Source: Platycnemis pennipes
Taxonomy: Eukaryota; Arthropoda; Insecta; Odonata; Platycnemididae
DNA length: 64,000 nt
Assembly: GCA_933228895.1 (NCBI GenBank)
Contig: OW121846.1
Span: 109,385,054 to 109,449,053, forward strand
Direction: 5' to 3'
Part shown: positions 57,483-64,000 of the stretch, in pieces
How positions within the stretch are numbered: the stretch's first letter is position 1
Layout of the letters: each line of letters begins with the position of its first letter
Program-made: the position numbers and the translations under genes
The notes under the pieces: model-generated
The model's database searches: none
What the model was told of the DNA's origin: nothing
What the model saw: the letters and a program-made list of their open reading frames with translations, nothing else

Positions 57483-57899
57483 TAATCACCGTGAAAATCT
57501 TCACAGCAATTATAAGGGAAGGCTCTCTCACAGCCCAGCATCTGGTGTCTGCATACGAATGTATTTTTTCCCACTCACGATCTCCTTTATGAGCTTCCAG
57601 AGAGATGATATTGATTGCTTTCATCTGTGGTTCCTTGTTATCTGTTTTTCTGTGTCAACAAATCCTTTCTCTTTCATCGTGGTAATAATTACGAAGCCAC
57701 AGTCCTTCCAGGCATGGTCACTCAATACTTCTAGGAACTTCGAAGACCTGTCAGCTCCGGTATCTTATTTACAATGTTTGAAGATAAGGCTCGAGTTACC
57801 CTGATGCCTAAGGTTGAGTTGGGGGCTTAGTCATGTTTTCTCTTAGTCATGTTTTCTTCATTGGGACTGTCCAGTCGCTGAACCCCTCTTCAGTTGACC
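57483..57899. other. 5' flank of piggyBac copy B
   Basis: No terminal repeat was identified with certainty. Confidence 0.35.
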
Positions 57900-59625
57900 A
57901 TGGCTTCTAGCTCACGTGAGTTGTCTTATGAGCAAGTGCTTGACGTTCTGGAAAATGAGAGTGTAGAATGTTCAGATACAATTTATGAGGATTCAATTGG
58001 CTACTAACTGGATTCTAGTTCCAAAGAGAAAGAACCTCCTCAATTGTCTGTGAATTTTCAAGATAATTATTGGGAAGAGATCGACAGTGCTAATCCTCCT
58101 GTGCCTTTTGCGTGTGATTTGCTTGGGAAACAAATAGTGTCTGTTCAGTGTGCTGCTAATTCCCTGGATTATTTTGAGTTATTTTTCAATGATGATCTAA
58201 TTGCAATAATAGTGACTGAAACAAACCGCTATGCAAAACAGTTTCTTGCCCGAGAGAAAGAAAAAATCTTAGCTCAAAAAAAATCACGCCTTCAAAAATG
58301 GGTTCCTCCAACTCCGAGAGAAATAAGGGTATTCCTAGGTTCGCTTATGTTGATGGGAATAATTCAGAAACCAAGCCTCAGAATGTATTTTAGTAGACAA
58401 CATATATTAGAAACACCATTTTTTCCTAATGTAATGAGCGAGGAAAGGTTTTCATTACTGACTAAATTTCTCCATTTTGTGTATAACACCAATGAGGAAT
58501 CGGTAAAAAGGGATCCAAAACCATATAAAATTCTACCAATTAGTGAATATTTAAAAAATAAATTCCAAAAAGTGTAGTGCTGGGAAAGGAAGTCAGTGTT
58601 GATGAATCTTTGTTATTGTGGAAAGGTAGACTTTCTTGGAAACAATATATTCCCATGAAAGCTTCTTGGTTTGGGATAAATATGTTTGAACTTTGTGACT
58701 CCCTAGGGTATTTACGGAATTTTATTATTTAGTGGCTCAGGGACCAAGTTAGGCTGTGAAATTACAAATGACAAAGACCTTTTTTCAACAAAGGTTGTTC
58801 TAAGTTTATGCCAGAAACTTTTAGACTCGGGCAGATGTATTTATATGAGCAATTACTACAGTAGTCCTGATTTTGATCTTTTTGAGATTAGTTCAGAGGA
58901 CAACATATCCTGTAGGAACAGTGAAAATCACACGCAAAGGTATACCAGCAAATTTTAAAAGAAAGCTCAAGAAAGGAGTAGTAGTTAGGGCAAAGTGTGG
59001 GAAATTAGTTCCATTGAAGTGGAAAGATAAGCGCGATGTGACAATGCTAACTACTAAACATTCAGACCAAATGCATCCTGTTAGTCGGAAGGGTGGGTTA
59101 GAATGTGTGAACAAACCTGTGTGTAAAATAGATTACAATAAATATATGGGAGGCGTAGACTTGAAAGACCAACTTTTAGAATCATTCTTGCTAGGAAGGA
59201 AAAGGGCAAAAGTGTGGTACAAGAAATTATTCAACCATTTCGTAAATATAGCTGTCTTAAATTCTTACATTCTATACTGCAAGGCTGGTAACAAAAAAGA
59301 TCATCTCTCGTTCAGAGAAGACTTAAGTCAATAAAATCATAGTCAAGTATCATGGACAGAGGATAGAGAAATGCGAAGGGTGGCCCTCAGATATGGATAC
59401 AGAATGTACACGCTTGAAAGGCCAGCAATTTATTGAAGAAAACCCAAAAACAGAATCACTGAAGGTTGGAAGAAGAAAGTGCGTGATGTGTACGAAAAAC
59501 AGAAAGAGGAAAGATACAAGATACAGGTGTAAAAACTGCCCAGGGGCCCTGAGTTACTCTGCTTAAACCCCTGTTTCGAGAAATATCACACTCAGGTCCA
59601 CTACTAAATGCCGGATATGGAGTGC
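57900..59625 (+). pseudogene. piggyBac transposase remnant, copy B
   Basis: A start at 57900 opens MASSSRELSYEQVLDVLENE. One in-frame stop at 58005 interrupts the ORF, which then runs to 58577. Motifs: FFNDDLIAIIVTETNRYAKQ, PPTPREIRVFLGSLMLMGII, MSEERFSLLTKFLHFV. After a frameshift comes EVSVDESLLLWKGRLSWKQY with the first catalytic Asp, then YMSNYYSSPDF where the second Asp (D-N-x-Y-T-S) is Ser. Then GTVKITRKGIPANFKRKL and NKYMGGVDLKDQLL with the third Asp. The C-terminal Cys-rich finger (CVMCTKNRKRKDTRYRCKNC, then a shifted LCLNPCFEKYHT) is present. Full-length domain order but at least three frameshifts and one stop. A relatively young dead copy. Confidence 0.9.
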
Positions 59626-59769
59626 AAGAAAAAATAAATAACCCAGAAAAATGTAAGTATCCATTTATAATAAAAAAGTGAAAATATTTTTGTATTGACT
59701 GTAATTTTTTAAAATTGTTTTGAAGAGCAACTATTATGTTAAAAATAATTAGGCTAACGTCTGCACTCT

Positions 59770-60420
59770 AGTCGACACCGCCCAGAAAAAAAACAACCCT
59801 AAGCAATTTAAATAGCTCCGATTAAAGTCACGCTAGAGGCATGGAATTTAGCGGACGCAACTGCTACGTCGCACACGCTGGTCGGGTTAAAGAAGAAGCA
59901 GATAAAAGAGTTAATTGTTTGAATCTTAGAGGGTTTGCAGCTAACAATGGATGGCTGGATCGGTTTGGGAAGAGGAAAGCAATTGTGTACCGGCAAATAA
60001 GTGGTGAATCCAAAGCTGTTGATCAAATATCCATTGATATGATTGATATCAAATATCCAGGATGAGGAACGCCCACCAGTGACTCTACCGGAGGGGATTG
60101 AAGCGCAGGCAACCTTTAGATGTGCCAGATGAACATGGGTGAGGAAGTTTTCAGGATGATTCACAACCTTGAAAACGCTGCCTATGCAGCCTCAGACAAC
60201 ATGGAACACCAATCAACAATCAACACTTTTATTGCCTAAATTTGAATTAAATGAAAAATGCAATAGAAATTCTCTAGGAGTTAGATATGGATTTTACAAT
60301 TTAATTTTGTAAGTTTGTAAGGTTGACCACATCAGCTAGGTTTTTGAGGTGTTGTGGCATTATTTTCGTCTAATTACTTAATAAGAGTCTAAAGTGATGG
60401 CTATTCATGAGAACAAGTCC
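59770..60420 (+). pseudogene. Tigger/jerky-like transposon, internally deleted (copy 2)
   Basis: The frame from 59841 gives VKEEADKRVNCLNLRGFAAN, then NGWLDRFGKRKAIVYRQISG, close to copy 1 at 5885-6740. The DNA-binding domain starts later than in copy 1, and the sequence then shares its tail to near TAATAAGAGTCTA (60378). No DDE core. Non-autonomous. Confidence 0.75.
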
Positions 60421-60979
60421 AAAATGTTTTTATGTTTACTTTCTGAGAGTGTTCAAGTAGACTGTAAAATAAAGGTAACATAATAGCTTTAAAACTTGGG
60501 AATGTGATTTACATTTTAGATGTGACAAATTTTTATTTTAATAAACGAAGAGAGATATAAATAATATTTTCAACACATCTAAATATTAAATGTGAAACTA
60601 ATTCAATTGCCTCGCATAGCATAATTTAATTTTTGACTGATCCTGAAGACTTAAATCATTCATATGTGTGAAGACATTTTGGGAAATGATTACAAACATT
60701 AGAGTTACCCAGAGGTGACCACTTTAAATAATGGGAATGGAGGAAAAGTAATGAATGACAGTTGATAGGACCTAGAAGGTCTTTATTAGCAATTTAGGGT
60801 CCTGAGTAAAGGATCCAAAGGAGGGTAAACGAGAGGGGGTAAGGAGTAAGTGACTCCAGGATAGGACAGAGGGCAGAACATGCCCATGGAGCATCAAGAC
60901 CGTCACGGGTGGTGAAGAGCCACATCCTCCAAAAGGTGCCCCTGGTTTCACTGAAAGTGACGGATCTAGGCCTGGCGGT
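60421..60979. other. unassigned
   Basis: AT-rich to 60720, then more GC-rich, which may be 5' sequence of the LINE that follows. Confidence 0.4.
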
Positions 60980-61938
60980 CAATAAACAGCTCCCATCACC
61001 ACGGTGTGTCTCCGTGCTAAGGGTGACCGCATCTGCGGTGCGGAGGATAAGAAGTCGCTAACAGAGAGACTCTGGATACTGGGCGACCTCCAGTTTTATT
61101 TAGCCTTACCCATACATGCGGGGCTCTGCATGGGCGGACACCTTATTTCCCTAGCTAATCGTGGGACCAAACTTGGAACCCTTAAACAAAAAAATGGAGG
61201 GTGCTGAGAGGCGCACTCTTCACATGGACTCTTGTAGTCAGTCTTCTTCCTTGGGGGATGCGATACCGATGGAGAGCCCCGATGGGGATCCCAATCGAGA
61301 TGTACCCTCTACTACCTTAACCTTGCCTGTGGGGGTTCCTTCTGGGAGACCCACACATCCCAGTTGCCCTCATACCCTTCGTGGGGAGAGGAGGACGACA
61401 TCCTTTCCAACCTCTCCGGGCCCACCTTCAAGGAGGCACCGAGCCTGGGCTCCCCCATGGAGGTAGAGTCTGACTTGGGAGCCCCTGTGGGTGGGGGCCT
61501 AAGGGAAGGCTCCATATCCCCTCGAAGAGAAGGAGACAAGGGAGGAAGAAGATGTGGGCGGGGCCGAACCATGGCTGGCATAGCGGTGCTTCAGGCCAAC
61601 CTACAACACAGTAAGGCTGCCGCAGGGGTCCTGCCAAGGATACTCTCTGAAGGTATGGTCAAAATAGCTTTGATTCAGGAACCCTGGGCTTTCCAGGGAA
61701 TCGTAGATTCACCTAGAATCAGGTGGTGCGAAGAAGGGGATGAAACCACATCCCGCATATTATGCGAGTGCCACGCTGTGATGAGGACTCAAAATATGTA
61801 CCTGGATTTACCATTTTTGGAACCCAGGGAGGTAAGGGAAATCCCCATGTTGGCCTTCAGCAAGGCGATCGGCTTTAATGGATTTCTTTAGAAGGGTGGT
61901 TGGCACAATGGGCCAATAGGTAAGTGCCTCCTTGGAGG
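60980..61938 (+). pseudogene. R1-like LINE with internal deletion
   Basis: A GC-rich leader precedes an ATG at 61194 in a short ORF1-like frame. The frame from 61364 continues through a second ATG at 61571 into MAGIAVLQANLQHSKAAAGV and KIALIQEPWAFQGIVDS, the endonuclease start of R1/I-type LINEs (NLQHSKAA ... IALIQEPW). The same frame then jumps to RWCEEGDETTSRILCECHAV and FLEPREVREIPMLAF, which resembles the zinc-knuckle C-terminus of such ORF2 proteins. The rest of the endonuclease and the whole RT are missing. The stop is at 61891. The 3' sequence GGTTGGCACAATGGG (61898) matches the 5S-derived SINE tail. Confidence 0.75.
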
Positions 61939-62500
61939 AACAATGCTTTTAGCAAAACCATTGCATAAACAAATAGTTTCCCATGACGGCATGCCATATT
62001 GGGCACCATGAGCGGAAAAGGGTGAAGATTATCTCGGCCCGGTGGCCGAGAAAAAGGTTTGAAAGCTCTCTGGGCCTCAACCCAAGTTAGGGAAACAGGT
62101 ACCTGAGAGGATCCTAGCATAGTGAAAGCTTCGTACTGGCAATTCAAAGAATATTTTATGGCATTCGTAAGAGAATTATCATTTTCTGACATGTGGCTCC
62201 GTCGCAAAAAGGTTAACCTCACATCTGACAGAATGAACTAAGGTATTACTATGACCAGGTACACATTTTGCACATATTTGACACAATTCTGTAAGGGTCT
62301 GTCAGTAAAGTATGTTGGTACCCCTGAGTTGGAGAATTTCTCTTCCAAAAGAGAAAATCATATCAAATGCAATAAGATATTCAAGTAGAAATCTTCGAAA
62401 CACAACAACTTACCTATCCATTTTTGAACCATTAGCAGTGCCGCTTTTACTGCGATTGGTGGCAATAGGCAATGATTACAGAAAATGCTATCTTTTAAGA
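61939..62500. other. unassigned
   Basis: No recognised gene. It may continue LINE-derived sequence at its start. Confidence 0.4.
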
Positions 62501-62700
62501 GGCCGTTAAGTTAAGAGTCCGATTCAAAGCTGGTGGCACTTGTGCAGAAGCTCAAATTCGACCTGGGCGAGTCCATTGTGACAGACTCAAGCTCGGAGGG
62601 GGTGCGGGTGAAAGTGGTCATTCTCTCCCGGGCTGTCTCAGACCACGTGCGTTCGCTGCCAACCAAACTGCTTTTGCTTCATCTTCATTTTCAGTATTTA
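62501..62700 (+). other. GC-rich open stretch, unknown
   Basis: More GC-rich than its surroundings, with an open frame (LVQKLKFDLGESIVTDSSSE) I do not recognise. Could be a coding fragment, but I cannot support a gene. Confidence 0.3.
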
Positions 62701-63160
62701 GTTATTTTAGTTATAATAGGACGTAGATAACTTAGGTAGGTTATAGTAAGGTTAGTTATTTTATATTTTGTCATTTTTAGTATAGGCATAGGATTGATTA
62801 ATGTCATTTAGACATGTTATTTTCAATTTGTTCATTAGTTTCTTAGTCCGATCTTTCATTTATAATATCATTTCTTGTTGTAGATTCATTAGTTATCTTA
62901 GCTGTTTTGTTTTCAGTAGTTCGTACTTCAAGTTTAATATTGCAAAATTTGTTTCTTTCACTTTTAACCGTTTCTTGAATACTTAATTTAGCTTTGCATT
63001 TTTCTACTTTTAGTCATACATTTTATTAGTTTATCATTCTAGATTAAATAGTAGGTTAGAACAGATATAGCATAGATAGTTAGATAGATGTGTTGTTTAT
63101 AGCATAGGGTCATCGCTACTTTCAAGGGTACTTTGTTTCAAGGGTATTTTGTTTTTCGTG
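62701..63160. other. AT-rich stretch with TTAGTTA words
   Basis: Low-complexity AT-rich sequence with frequent TAGTTA/TTAGTT. No gene. Confidence 0.5.
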
Positions 63161-63161
63161 A

Positions 63162-64000
63162 TGGAAAATGCGAAATCCAAAGTGGGGGGGGGGGAAGATT
63201 CTCCACAGTCAGATGCGAGAAATTATTCATAGTGTGCTGAATTTTATGAAGAGCGAAGCAGAAGAAGGGTTGCAAATCCCTCTGAAAAGCGTTTATGATT
63301 GTGTGGCCACCGCAACCGGCGTTTCTAAATGCAGCTTGATACGGATTGCTAACGAGGGAGCAGCAATTGCCAGTGGTTCTAAGTTCGTCTCTCCGAAAAA
63401 GAAGAAGCCTCAAAAGAGCCCAAAGTCTACTGTGGACGATTTTGATGTTCAGGTGATTAGAAGAACGGTGCATAATTTCCACACTGTGGAAAAAAGACAT
63501 CCCACACTCCAAGCTTTGTTACCGGTTATTACAGAACAGACCAGTTTCAATGGATAATTGAGTTCTCTCCGTGTATTCATGAAAAGTATTGGCTTCAAAT
63601 AAGTAAAATTATCAGAAATGATTTTTCAAATGCATGTTTACTTGGTCTAACTTTTTAACGGTCATGTTTTCCCCACAGATGGAAAAAAACATCTAATAAC
63701 CTGGCAATTTTAAGTGAAAAGTATGATATTCGCTTGAAGAGGATGTCATATCTGCAGAAAATAATGAAATTCAGGAAGAAGGGCGACCCATAGTATTTAC
63801 CAATGAAACTTACATCCACTCATCCCACACCACGCCCTTCCAGTGGACGAGTGGAGATGCACAAGGGCTGAGAGCACCTGTATCTAAGGGACAGAGATTA
63901 ATTATCGTTCATGCTGGTTAGTATAGGAAGTAATTTTTAAACTGACATAAATGACTCATTACTGACCCTGAAATATGCTTCGTAGAGTTTATGTTTATAA
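63162..64000 (+). pseudogene. IS630/Tc1-mariner-type transposase (DDE_3), runs off the window
   Basis: An ATG at 63162 gives MENAKSKVGGG. An 11-G tract (63184-63194) shifts the frame to EIIHSVLNFMKSEAEEGL, QIPLKSVYDCVATATGVSKC and DDFDVQVIRRTVHNFHTVEK, the helix-turn-helix half of a widespread arthropod DDE_3 transposase family. A stop follows near 63556. Further on, RWKKTSNNLAI-like residues, then VFTNETYIHSSHT with F-T-N-E in place of the usual first Asp (Y-L-D-E-T), and KGQRLIIVHAG. The piece between 63596 and 63678 ends CCCCACAG and could be an intron. The rest lies outside the window. Confidence 0.75.

Overview
This window looks like eukaryotic, probably arthropod, nuclear DNA. It is AT-rich, a host gene is split into small exons with GT/AG introns, and degraded transposons of many classes fill the rest. 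There are no bacterial operons and no complete transposon ORFs. I cannot name the species.

Two host genes are supported. (1) On the plus strand, ten exons between 17344 and 46025 encode a PLP-dependent class III aminotransferase of the AGXT2-like type (ethanolamine-phosphate / phosphohydroxylysine phospho-lyase group). The phases of nearly every junction agree, the catalytic lysine is present and the stop codon is seen. The first coding exon was not found. The segment that normally carries the T-(F/Y)-G-G-N-P loop is replaced at the junction of the sixth and seventh seen exons. (2) On the minus strand, 56120-56221 is the last coding exon of GMP synthase. The two genes point tail to tail, about 10 kb apart.

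Layout: 0.6-3.3 kb holds two LINE 3' ends tail to tail with palindromic repeats between them, then a SINE-like unit. 5.9-6.7 kb holds a deleted Tigger-like element. 7.0-9.1 kb holds a hAT fragment with a 5S-rRNA-derived SINE inside it, fused to a piggyBac remnant with its subterminal repeats. 10.2-17.2 kb holds a SINE, a 113-bp palindrome, a tandem duplication, a hAT C-terminus, a Penelope GIY-YIG fragment, a LINE RT fragment and a GTTGCA-rich repeat. The aminotransferase gene (17.3-46.0 kb) carries in its introns two Penelope-like remnants, several SINEs, a foldback element with a nested hAT MITE, a hAT remnant, LINE pieces, and an inverted composite repeat on either side of two exons. 46-56 kb is an array of repeats with a Tigger element inside a TTAA-flanked interval. 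57-64 kb holds a foldback element, a second piggyBac, a second Tigger-like copy, an internally deleted R1-like LINE, and a truncated IS630/Tc1-mariner-type transposase at the window edge.

The most interesting points are the 5S-derived SINE whose tail resembles the 3' end of the R1-like LINE at 61.9 kb, the unusual aminotransferase lacking the usual phosphate-binding loop, three repeat clusters built from different short self-complementary words, and a group of foldback elements that share a CTGAAGATG...GAAA core.
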